DNA of 64,000 bases from Novisyntrophococcus fermenticellae (lineage in GTDB: Bacteria > Bacillota > Clostridia > Lachnospirales > Lachnospiraceae). The DNA lies in contig NZ_CP076458.1 in assembly GCF_018866245.1 (NCBI RefSeq), positions 3,356,322 through 3,420,321 of the forward strand, read 5' to 3'. Numbering within the stretch: the first letter of the stretch is position 1; the number at the start of each line of letters is the position of its first letter. This document shows, one piece after another, positions 35,527-42,575 of the stretch. The notes below the pieces were generated by a model that was given only the letters and a program-made list of their open reading frames with translations, did not search any database and was not told the origin of the DNA. The position numbers and the translations under genes are program-made.

Positions 35527-36405
35527 ATGAAATCCAGACAAAATAAAAGAACAGCAGCTATATGTGCAATTTTCGCAGCTGCATTATACGCACTTAATTC
35601 TCCTGTTTCAAAATTGCTGCTCACAAAAGTTCCCGCTGTCATGATGGCTGCGTTTTTATACCTTGGAGCAGGTATTGGTCTTTCTCTTATTCGATTCGTT
35701 CAACAGAAATATGGAAAAAAGCAAACGGAATCCCCACTTACCAAAAAAGAGCTGCCCTATACCGTAGGCATGGTTATGCTTGACATAGCAGCTTCTATCT
35801 TCCAAATGATCGGTTTATCCATGACTTCAGCTGCAAATGCCTCATTACTAAATAATTTCGAAATTGCAGCAACCTCTGTCATCGCCTTTATGGTCTTCAA
35901 AGAATTTATATCCATACGGTTATGGATCGCTGTCGGTCTTGTATCCTTAGCCAGTATGATAATCTCTGTGGGAGATACCGCTTGTCTTACACTTTCTTTT
36001 GGATCACTTTTTATACTGCTTTCTTGTATATGCTGGGGATTTGAAAATAATTTTACCAGAATGATTTCAGATAAGGATCCGCTGGAAATTGTCGTTATCA
36101 AAGGTTTCGGCTGTGGGACCGGATCCATGATGATTTCTTTGATTCTGGGAGAACGGCTTTCAGATGCCAGGTACATATTTCCGGCTCTTTTTGTTGGATT
36201 TGTTTCTTTCGGACTTAGTATTCTCTTCTACATCTATGCTCAACGGGAGCTTGGTGCCGCAAGAACAAGCACATTTTATGCACTTTCCCCGTTTATCGGC
36301 GTTTTATTGTCTCTGATTCTTTTTCGCGAAGTTCCATCCGTCTCATTTGTAATTGCATTGGTAATTATGATTATCGGTACTTACTTTGCCGGGTCTAAAG
36401 AATAA
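35527..36405 (+). CDS. DMT-superfamily transporter (EamA)
   Basis: A 292-residue inner-membrane protein with ten hydrophobic segments arranged as two EamA repeats. The first repeat is visible in AALYALNSPVSKLLL and the second in LLSCICWGFENNFTRM, each with the small-residue helix pattern of the family. The last helix carries ALSPFIGVLLSLILFREVPS, typical of EamA domains. Substrates in this family range from amino acids to metabolites and cannot be read from sequence. A strong GAAGGAGG site precedes the ATG. A striking palindrome at its transcription start suggests dedicated regulation. Confidence 0.88.
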   Translation: MKSRQNKRTAAICAIFAAALYALNSPVSKLLLTKVPAVMMAAFLYLGAGIGLSLIRFVQQKYGKKQTESPLTKKELPYTVGMVMLDIAASIFQMIGLSMTSAANASLLNNFEIAATSVIAFMVFKEFISIRLWIAVGLVSLASMIISVGDTACLTLSFGSLFILLSCICWGFENNFTRMISDKDPLEIVVIKGFGCGTGSMMISLILGERLSDARYIFPALFVGFVSFGLSILFYIYAQRELGAARTSTFYALSPFIGVLLSLILFREVPSVSFVIALVIMIIGTYFAGSKE

Positions 36406-36450
36406 AGATGTCTGGTACTTGCCAAATCTATTTATAATTGTGTTTCTCTC

Positions 36451-36479
36451 TTGACACAAGAACTTTATTGATATACAAT
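36451..36479 (+). promoter_or_regulatory. Promoter of the Fur-family regulator gene
   Basis: TTGACA (36451-36456), 17-nt spacer, TACAAT (36474-36479), ~37 bases before the start. The nearby AATTATTATAA is a partial match to a Per/Fur box, which would fit autoregulation. Confidence 0.75.
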
Positions 36480-36515
36480 ACTAATAAGGAACAATTATTA
36501 TAAAGAGGCTATATT

Positions 36516-36905
36516 ATGATCAGACGCAAAACCATTCAATGTGATTTAGTTCTTGAGACTGTAAATCAGCTCGGCTGCCATGCAACTGCAGATGAGATAT
36601 ATGAAACACTCATTCATGAACACCCACACATCAGTAAAGCAACCGTGTATCGGAACCTGCAGCGGCTTTGTGAAATGGGGAAAATTTGTAAAAGGGAATT
36701 TCCCGGTGGAGCTGACCGTTATGACCATATCTGCAGTGAACACTATCATGCAAGATGTGTAAAATGTGGCCGTGTTTTTGATGTTGACATGGAATATATG
36801 AAAGATATTGAGAAATCTATCCGGGATGCTCACGGGTTCCTATTTACCGGACATGATATCGTTTTTAAAGGTATATGCAGGGACTGCAGTAATAAGCTAT
36901 TATGA
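36516..36905 (+). CDS. Fur/PerR-family transcriptional regulator
   Basis: A 129-residue metalloregulator. The DNA-binding half contains ATADEIYETLIHEHPHISKATVYRNLQRL, the conserved Fur-family recognition region (near 22-50). The dimerisation half has the structural zinc site cysteines ARCVKCGRVF (near 86-95) and ICRDCSNKLL at the C-terminus, plus His/Asp residues (RYDHICSEHYH) at the regulatory metal site. The sequence is compatible with PerR, which uses such His ligands for peroxide sensing. Fur or Zur cannot be excluded. A QueD-like gene follows 86 bases later. Confidence 0.87.
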   Translation: MIRRKTIQCDLVLETVNQLGCHATADEIYETLIHEHPHISKATVYRNLQRLCEMGKICKREFPGGADRYDHICSEHYHARCVKCGRVFDVDMEYMKDIEKSIRDAHGFLFTGHDIVFKGICRDCSNKLL

Positions 36906-36941
36906 TGCAGGCGACCAGGTATAACATTATTTCGTGCTTAT

Positions 36942-36983
36942 ACGGGAGCATAGAAACACCCCGTAAATTATATAAAAAAGGAG
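36942..36983 (+). promoter_or_regulatory. Hairpin with A-rich tail before the QueD-like gene (candidate preQ1-like element)
   Basis: ACGGG (36942-36946) pairs with CCCGT (36960-36964) around a 13-base loop ending in ACAC. An A-rich tail then leads into AAAAGGAG. The size and placement recall the preQ1-I class, but the conserved loop and tail bases are not all present. Confidence 0.3.
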
Positions 36984-36991
36984 AATAGTTT

Positions 36992-37555
36992 ATGAGAAGC
37001 ATTACAACATTAGAATTGCAGTATGCACACAGGTTCTATGGATTTAAAGGAGAAGCACAGTATTTGCACGGCCACACAGGTACCCTGACAATTGAGGTAA
37101 AGGATTCTGTTAATATGGGTGTTAATATGGTCTTTCCATGTAATGAAATTAAGAAGACCGCATGGGGCGTCTTGAAGAATTTTGATCATGCACTGGTTCT
37201 TCGAGAGGATGATCCTCTGCTGCCTGCAATTCTTGATGTTTACGAAAAGCAGGGCATTAAGAACGGTGCACCGACCAATCAAATGAAAGGACCTGCTTTT
37301 AAGACAGAGCTTGCAATCGCATATCCAGAATGTCGTTTGGTGGTTACAAAGGAGACAATGACTGTTGAAGGAATGATCAAGATTGTTTATGACTTGCTGA
37401 AGGATAAGCTGAATATTGCAAAACTCACCTTCACCAGCGGTGATAATGCAGCTTCTGAAGAATTTGAAACCGAAAATCAGATTGACCGTTGTCCTCTGTG
37501 TGGTATTGCTTTAGATGAAAACGGCGTATGCCCCAAGTGCGGATACAAAAAATAA
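36992..37555 (+). CDS. 6-pyruvoyl-tetrahydropterin synthase/QueD-like protein with C-terminal zinc ribbon
   Basis: A 187-residue protein. Residues 1-~160 match the QueD/PTPS fold: the zinc-binding His in LQYAHRFYG and LHGHTGTLTIEV, FDHALVL, and a C-terminal Glu-containing strand with LTFTSGDN. The canonical Cys nucleophile position is not obvious (MVFPCNEIKKT offers one Cys near 50). The last ~25 residues form a treble-clef-like ribbon, CPLCGIALDENGVCPKCG, absent from standard QueD. Function in queuosine precursor synthesis is plausible, but the insertion and tail leave room for another pterin role. AAAAGGAG precedes the ATG by 8 bases. Confidence 0.78.
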   Translation: MRSITTLELQYAHRFYGFKGEAQYLHGHTGTLTIEVKDSVNMGVNMVFPCNEIKKTAWGVLKNFDHALVLREDDPLLPAILDVYEKQGIKNGAPTNQMKGPAFKTELAIAYPECRLVVTKETMTVEGMIKIVYDLLKDKLNIAKLTFTSGDNAASEEFETENQIDRCPLCGIALDENGVCPKCGYKK

Positions 37556-37594
37556 TTGCATTCATAAAGTAGTCATGTAACAATTGCCTTTCAA

Positions 37595-37633
37595 AAACAG
37601 GAGAATTTTGGATAAACCAGAATTCTCCTGTTT
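37595..37633 (+). terminator. Terminator after the QueD-like gene
   Basis: AAACAGGAGAATT pairs with AATTCTCCTGTTT around a 13-base loop. The T-run is weak, but the stem is long and perfect. Confidence 0.75.
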
Positions 37634-37757
37634 ATGTGCTTTTCTCCAAGTATCTCCTTGTAAAAAGGTAATAAAAAGTATTTGTTTTTTTTCTTTATCT
37701 GATGTGTATAATGATGTAGAAACATAGACAAGGCAGATTGAATTCAGGGAGGAGAAT

Positions 37758-39275
37758 ATGAAAATCAAGCTACACAAAAGGGACCGTATGTCAAAACTAC
37801 TGTATGTTTTTATAACAATTATGATTTTCTGTGTAACATTACCGGTGCAGGTATTGGCCGCAGAGGAACCGGCTAATGAAACTATTTGTCCGGAGGAAGA
37901 AAGTATTACCGGAGAAATTACAGGCGCAGATGATGAAGTTGTTTTAGAAGAAACTATTTTGCCTAATGAAGCTGCTCAAACAGATATTAAGGATGCTGAA
38001 GTCCGCAGTAATACGGAGCCACAGAAAGTGATCGTAACTTTTAACCCCAATGATGGTGAAACTGAGGATTATAATAGTTTTTACAACGTTAACGTTCCGT
38101 CCGGTGGAAAGATTACCGAAAAGCCGGAAAATCCCACCCGGGAGGGTTATCAATTTGCGGGATGGGCTTATGTTTTTGAGGGAGATAATAAACCATTATT
38201 CTGGGATTTTGATGAAGATACGGTTGCGGATTACAACATAACCCTCTGGGCTGTATGGGAAAAAGTCTTTCTTGTGGCTTTTGACCCCAATGACGGTATA
38301 AATACAGATTATAATAGTTTTTATAAAGCTAACGTTCCGTCCGGCGGAAAGATTACCGAAAAGCCGGAAAATCCTACCCGGGAGGGTTATCAATTTGCAG
38401 GATGGGCTTATGCTTTCGAGGGAGATAATAAACCATTATTCTGGGATTTTGATGAAGATACGATTGCGGATTACAACATAACCCTCTGGGCTGTATGGGA
38501 AAAAGTCTTTCTTGTGGCTTTTGACCCCAATGACGGTATAAATACAGATTTTAATAGTTTTTATAAAGCTAACGTTCCGTCCGGCGGAAAGATTACCGAA
38601 AAGCCGGAAAATCCTACCCGGGAGGGTTATCAATTTGCAGGATGGGCTTATGCTTTCGAGGGAGATAATAAACCATTATTCTGGGATTTTGATGAAGATA
38701 CGATTGCGGATTACAACATAACCCTCTGGGCTGTATGGGAAAAAGTCTTTTTTGTGGCTTTTGACCCCAATGACGGTATAAATACAGATTTTAATAGTTT
38801 TTATAAAGCTAACGTTCCGTCCGGCGGAAAGATTACCGAAAAGCCGGAAAATCCTACCCGGGAGGGTTATCAATTTGCAGGATGGGCTTATGCTTTCGAG
38901 GGAGATAATAAACCATTATTTTGGGATTTTGATAAAGATACGGTTGCGGATTACAACATAACCCTCTGGGCTGCATGGGAAAAAGAAGATAAAGGAACTG
39001 ATGCTGATAAAGATGACAAGGACAATAAAGAAGATAAAGGAACTGATGCCGATAAAGATGACAAGGACAATAAAGATGTTAGTAAGCCAGGAAATAAAAA
39101 GCCTTCAGTAAAGGTTTACAAAAGTAGTTCTCCACAGGTCATCCGTAAGGTGAGTTACAACCCTAAGACGAGTGACAACAGCAATGCAGTTCTATGGACG
39201 GTGTCTGGTGCATCGGCACTGGGACTGGCTGTTCTTGCCGTATTGCGTAAAAGGAAAGGGTTGAATAAACATTAA
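37758..39275 (+). CDS. Cell-wall-anchored surface protein with InlB B-type repeats
   Basis: A 505-residue secreted protein. A signal peptide (hydrophobic to about residue 34, cleavage near VLAAEE) is followed by an acidic linker, then four ~80-residue Listeria-Bacteroides (InlB B-type, beta-grasp) repeats, each with PTREGYQFAGWAY and ITLWAVWEK. A charged linker (two copies of GTDADKDDKDNK) follows. The C-terminus has NPKTSD at 468, a hydrophobic helix and RKRKG: a sortase-type anchor with a non-LPxTG, NPxTx-like signal. Such repeats usually act in adhesion or as spacers. A GGGAGGAG site precedes the ATG, and TATAAT at 37707-37712 is the likely -10. Confidence 0.88.
   Translation: MKIKLHKRDRMSKLLYVFITIMIFCVTLPVQVLAAEEPANETICPEEESITGEITGADDEVVLEETILPNEAAQTDIKDAEVRSNTEPQKVIVTFNPNDGETEDYNSFYNVNVPSGGKITEKPENPTREGYQFAGWAYVFEGDNKPLFWDFDEDTVADYNITLWAVWEKVFLVAFDPNDGINTDYNSFYKANVPSGGKITEKPENPTREGYQFAGWAYAFEGDNKPLFWDFDEDTIADYNITLWAVWEKVFLVAFDPNDGINTDFNSFYKANVPSGGKITEKPENPTREGYQFAGWAYAFEGDNKPLFWDFDEDTIADYNITLWAVWEKVFFVAFDPNDGINTDFNSFYKANVPSGGKITEKPENPTREGYQFAGWAYAFEGDNKPLFWDFDKDTVADYNITLWAAWEKEDKGTDADKDDKDNKEDKGTDADKDDKDNKDVSKPGNKKPSVKVYKSSSPQVIRKVSYNPKTSDNSNAVLWTVSGASALGLAVLAVLRKRKGLNKH
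38028..38987. repeat. Four tandem 240-bp coding repeats
   Basis: The repeat unit is exactly 240 bases (80 codons). Copies 2, 3 and 4 differ from each other at only a few positions. Copy 1 is more diverged at its start. The low divergence, including at silent sites, points to recent duplication or gene conversion. Confidence 0.92.
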
Positions 39276-39356
39276 AAACCGATATAAAATATATTGATAG
39301 TTATGCAAGGACAGTTCTTGTGGTAATTCGTTCCTTGTTCTCTTTGGCATAAAAGT

Positions 39357-39397
39357 ACCTCCAAACTGTTGTGATTCTCTTACACCCGTTTGGAGGT
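39357..39397 (+). terminator. Hairpin after the surface protein gene
   Basis: ACCTCCAAAC pairs with GTTTGGAGGT around a 21-base loop, 80 bases past the stop codon. It also borders the start of the decayed mobile island. Confidence 0.6.
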
Positions 39398-39441
39398 TTA
39401 CAGAATCTCTGGTGAAAGTGTCCGTTGTAAACTAACTTGTA

Positions 39442-39750
39442 CTAAATTTCAGTTTTCTCATTATCATCTTCTAAAGCACTTGTAACATGAACCTGATTTT
39501 TTACGTAAACATCATGATGTATGAAGTTAAGGTATGTCAATTGTTGTGCGACTTCATTATAAATCGGTGCTTTTCCTGTTGGGTCCTTTATTGTCAATCT
39601 CATACCGTAGTCCTGACTTAGTTGGTATCCTTTCTTAAGAGCATCTTTTTCTATAAAATCTCGATACAATCCTTCAATTTTTAAATACCACTTACGAGAA
39701 GAGTGCATACACTTGTCACGATTAGCTGGTGTCATATCATTTAGGTCAAA
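39442..39750 (-). pseudogene. Truncated gene fragment of unknown function in the island
   Basis: About 100 in-frame residues (from LNDMTPANRDKC to the stop after DDNEKTEI) whose 5' end abuts the IS3 transposase remnant in another frame. An ATG at 39735 exists, but there is no good ribosome binding site before it. The segments SSRKWYLKIEGLYRDF and GYQLSQDYGMRL are not ones I recognise. It is probably the 3' part of a mobile-element gene truncated at the junction. Confidence 0.5.
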
Positions 39751-39982
39751 TGATAATTTTAAACGTAGCTTCTGCCACTGCATTGTCATAGGGACATCCT
39801 TTCATACTCAGAGAACGGCGGATATGAAAGGCTTCAAGCGTTTCATCCAGAATTTTGTTTTTAAACCCATTTCCACGGTCTGTATGAAATATCTGTATTT
39901 TGTCCAGATTGACATTAACCTTGGAAAAAGCCTTGCTTACCAGCACAGAATCTTTGTTCCTTCCGGCACTGTAACCAATAAT
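39746..39982 (-). pseudogene. IS3-family transposase (OrfB) internal fragment
   Basis: Only ~78 residues remain: IIGYSAGRNKDSVLVSKAF, then the integrase-core signature FHTDRGNGFKNK with the second catalytic Asp, IRRSLSMKGCPYDNAVAEA with the final Glu, ending at TFKII. Both ends are missing: upstream it joins the ParA fragment, downstream an unrelated frame. This is a relic without terminal repeats. Confidence 0.85.
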
Positions 39983-39983
39983 T

Positions 39984-40382
39984 ACAGTCTATCAGAACGT
40001 AGTCATAATTCTTCTTAACCTCATTGATGCCAGTTTTCAGAATGCTCTCACGACTGATGGCATTGATAAGCCTTACCTCAAGACCTGACAGCTCAATGTT
40101 AGACGGGAGCAGGTCAACACCCTCATTGTGGTGCAGGATAGCTGCTTGAACATCAACGGATTTATCGTCCATGATGTCCTGCATAATGGTAGAGAGCGTA
40201 ACGGGAATATTGTCTGGTTTGGCATAGCCTAATGCCATTGTCAGATTTGCCTGTGCATCAGCATCGACAAGTAAAACCTTGTTGCCTTGCTTTGCCAGAC
40301 CCACTCCCAGATTGACCGCTGTGGTGGTTTTGCCGACACCACCTTTCTGATTGGTCAGAGCAATTACTTTGCAATTTGACAT
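39984..40382 (-). pseudogene. ParA/Soj-type ATPase fragment of ICE or plasmid origin
   Basis: The N-terminal ~133 residues of a ParA: the deviant Walker A in NQKGGVGKTTTAVNLG, VLLVDADAQANLT, and up to YDYVLIDC, where homology stops and the IS3 fragment begins. The missing part contains the rest of the Walker B and the C-terminal half, so it cannot be a working ParA. The sequence type (MSNCKVIALTNQKGG) is one seen in Firmicute conjugative elements and differs from the chromosomal ParA at 49195-49971. GGAGG precedes its ATG. Two short hairpins lie just upstream (40410-40432 and 40453-40480). Confidence 0.85.
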
Positions 40383-40550
40383 AGTAGCGTCCTCCTTTCG
40401 CATAAATTTAGCCACCTTATCAGGGTGGCTATGTAAAAAAGGTCATGAAAAAAGCCGACTGGCTGTTATACCAATCGGCTATGTAAATCATTATTATATT
40501 TTAAAGTAGGTCTCAAAGATAAATTTGAATTTGTTTATGAAACTGAGTCA

Positions 40551-41351
40551 CTATAATTTATTTATATCCTTCTGTATAGACTCACACCAACCTTCAATTA
40601 CTGTTGGAGCATCATCTCCAAGTGGTAACATCGATGGTGGATTATCCATAGATACTACTTCCACAATTCTTTTTGCAAGTAAGTCTAAATCTCCAAACTG
40701 CATATTTGATACATTTTCTGTAAATGAATCCTGCCATCTTGACTCATTATAATCTTCTATAACATTATCTGGATTCGTTCCCCACACATTCTTATTATAA
40801 AAATTCGTCCCAAACATACCTGGTACAGCATTTGTAACCTTAATACCAAATGGTGCTACTTCAAAGGCAAGAGACGTAGAAAATCCTGTCACTGCAAACT
40901 TGCTTGTATGGTACAAAACTGGTCCGGGAGAAAAAGATGCTGTAGAAGAAACATTGATGATGTGTCCACTTCTTTGCTTTCTCATAATTGGAAGAACTGC
41001 TTTAGTCATTTTCATCATTCCAAAGAGGTTTGTCTCAAATAGCTGACGCATATTTTCTTCGCTTGTCTCTTCAAAGAATGTTATCCTTCCTCGACCAGCA
41101 TTGTTCAAAAGGATATCAATTTTTCCAAACTTTTTCACTCCCGCTTCAGCAACATCAGCAAACGCTTTTTCATCCTTATCCGTAACATCTAATTTCAAAT
41201 TAAGAATTTGGTCTTTATATTCGGTTGGTGCAACAAAATCATTCTCTTTACGAGTAGTAGCGATAACAGAATCACCGTTTTTCAAAGCTTCCATTGCTAC
41301 AGCATATCCCATTCCTTTTGCTCCACCTGTAATAAGCCATACTTTTCTCAT
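40551..41351 (-). CDS. Short-chain dehydrogenase/reductase
   Basis: A 266-residue classical SDR oxidoreductase. The NAD(P)-binding motif is TGGAKGMGYAVA at residues 8-19, with LLNNAGRG (NNAG motif) near 86. The catalytic set is Ser in NVSSTASF and Tyr-x-x-x-Lys in YHTSKFAV. Arg in TTRK after the second strand suggests NADP preference. The substrate is not predictable. It lies inside the decayed island between the ParA relic and an ICE-type small gene and may be cargo. An AAAGGAG site precedes the ATG. Confidence 0.9.
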   Translation of the reverse strand: MRKVWLITGGAKGMGYAVAMEALKNGDSVIATTRKENDFVAPTEYKDQILNLKLDVTDKDEKAFADVAEAGVKKFGKIDILLNNAGRGRITFFEETSEENMRQLFETNLFGMMKMTKAVLPIMRKQRSGHIINVSSTASFSPGPVLYHTSKFAVTGFSTSLAFEVAPFGIKVTNAVPGMFGTNFYNKNVWGTNPDNVIEDYNESRWQDSFTENVSNMQFGDLDLLAKRIVEVVSMDNPPSMLPLGDDAPTVIEGWCESIQKDINKL

Positions 41352-41433
41352 TGCGCTCTCCTTTGCAAATTCTGATTTGTTTCAGCCTATTATAACATCT
41401 TTCCGTAAATTTTTCTATCCACTTTCAATTTCT

Positions 41434-41586
41434 TCACAGAGCATTTGCCATCTTAAATATCAGTTCATCAATGCAGTCGGTATATCTGCCTTGCTGAATG
41501 AGTTGGTTTTTCAACTCCACAAGGCTATGTACTGCAATCTTTCTCTCATGGCTATCCAAATATAGATGGTATGTCGGGTCTTTCAT
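41434..41586 (-). CDS. Small ICE-associated protein (50 aa)
   Basis: A 50-residue ORF starting MKDPTYHLYLDSHERKIAVH and continuing VELKNQLIQQGRYTDCIDEL. An AAGGAGGTGGCGAGT site lies ahead of the ATG. Proteins of this appearance are common in Tn916/Tn1549-type conjugative elements of Firmicutes, with no assigned function that I know. It supports the view that 39.3-42 kb is the remnant of such an element. Confidence 0.65.
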   Translation of the reverse strand: MKDPTYHLYLDSHERKIAVHSLVELKNQLIQQGRYTDCIDELIFKMANAL

Positions 41587-41706
41587 ACTCGCCACCTCCT
41601 TATGATTTCATTGTATATGGAAATGAAACGCAGTTCAAATGTGTAGTGTTTGAAATTATTTAGCCCCATAAATCAGGTCTTTTTACAGGCAACAATCGCC
41701 TTTCAA

Positions 41707-41874
41707 ATTAGCAAGGTTTTTAGCACGATTTTTCGGCAAATTAGCAGGAGAACTGTTTTCATTAGCAAACTTTGAAAAAATCCTGCTAATCATTAGTAAG
41801 CTAATTTGTGCTGAAAAGTCAGAGTTCAACTCCTCTATGGTCTAATCTCATTAGCAGAAATCGCTCCTGCTAAT
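41707..41874. repeat. Array of ATTAGCA / TGCTAAT motifs next to tRNA-Arg
   Basis: ATTAGCA occurs at 41707, 41740, 41761 and 41850, TTAGCA at 41720, TGCTAAT at 41784 and 41868, and GCTAAT at 41800: eight copies in 168 bases on both strands. The 370-base interval has no gene. Its position beside an integration-type tRNA suggests arm-type binding sites of a lost integrase/excisionase. Confidence 0.7.
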
Positions 41875-41957
41875 CGCAAATTGCTATGAGTTCAAAAACT
41901 CTCGGAAAATATAAAAAGCCGGAAACCTTGATTTTACAAGATTCTCGGCGTTATTTC

Positions 41958-42033
41958 TGGCGTCCCTGAGACGATTTGAACGTCCGACCCCTCGCTTAGG
42001 AGGCGAGTGCTCTATCCACTGAGCTACAGAGAC
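41958..42033 (-). tRNA. tRNA-Arg (anticodon CCU)
   Basis: A 76-nt cloverleaf on the minus strand: acceptor GTCTCTG/CAGGGAC, D arm with AGCTCAGTGGATAGAGC, anticodon loop CTCCTAA within CTCGC/GCGAG, T arm with GTTCAAATC, discriminator G and encoded CCA. tRNA-Arg(CCU) genes are frequent integration sites. The 3' end faces the decayed island. Confidence 0.95.
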
Positions 42034-42084
42034 ATTTATAAAATTTTTGACTACTGACCTATCACCTTTTTTTCAAAGGGTTAT

Positions 42085-42137
42085 GTTTCTACGTCACCTT
42101 AGGAGGCGGACCCTCTATCCTGCTGAGGTACGGAGAC
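42085..42137 (-). pseudogene. Degenerate tRNA-Arg-like sequence 1
   Basis: On the minus strand it opens GTCTCCGTACCTCAGCAGG and continues with GATAGAGG and CGCCTCCTAAGG, matching the acceptor 5' strand, D arm and CCU anticodon loop of the neighbouring tRNA-Arg. The T arm and 3' acceptor strand are lost. Confidence 0.7.
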
Positions 42138-42158
42138 GAATATAAAATTAGAAATGTT

Positions 42159-42218
42159 GGCGATTGTCCCAACTAGCCCTTAGGAGACGAACGCTCCAGC
42201 TGATCTACAAAAACCGAC
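42159..42218 (-). pseudogene. Degenerate tRNA-Arg-like sequence 2
   Basis: On the minus strand: TGTAGATCAGCTGGAGCG, then TTCGTCTCCTAAGGGC and TTGGGACAATCGCC. The D arm, CCU loop and part of the variable/T region are recognisable, but the stems no longer pair well. Confidence 0.6.
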
Positions 42219-42271
42219 TTATATATTCTAACACAGTTTTTTAACAAAATCAATTTATTTTAAATAAGTTA

Positions 42272-42473
42272 TCAACATTTTTTATGGTAAATGGCTTTAT
42301 GCAGGGTCTTCATCAGCAGATCATTTTGTTCCTCCGGAAGACGGATCGTCTCTTCCTGCATGTCCATGATCTTATCCTGTGTCGCAACCTCTGACTCGAA
42401 GGCATCAAACAATTCTACAAGAGTTAATGTTTCCACATCCGACCAGAAAATGTTAGGAATGAGATGGTCAATT
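42272..42473 (-). pseudogene. 5'-truncated gene remnant
   Basis: An open frame of ~66 codons on the minus strand (IPNIFWSDVETLTLVELF onward, ending KAIYHKKC), closed upstream by a TAA and lacking any start or ribosome binding site. The composition is that of real protein, with an acidic helical segment (QEETIRLPEEQNDLL). Its family is not recognised. Confidence 0.45.
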
Positions 42474-42520
42474 TACGGTCTTTATAATTACCTTAGACCC
42501 ATCTCCGGTACATAAGTCAT

Positions 42521-42544
42521 GGAGCCTGATACTTACCAGGCTCC
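42521..42544. terminator. Hairpin past the xanthine/uracil permease stop
   Basis: GGAGCCTG pairs with CAGGCTCC around 8 bases, about 30 bases past the stop. There is no U tract in the permease direction, so it is a weak terminator call. Confidence 0.45.
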
Positions 42545-42575
42545 GCTTTCTAATTTCATAAATCACACTTTAGCT

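Noticed and set aside
38028..38987. Regular repeats that might suggest a CRISPR array
   Set aside because: The units are 240 bases, in frame, lie inside one gene and have no spacers. They encode InlB B-type protein repeats.
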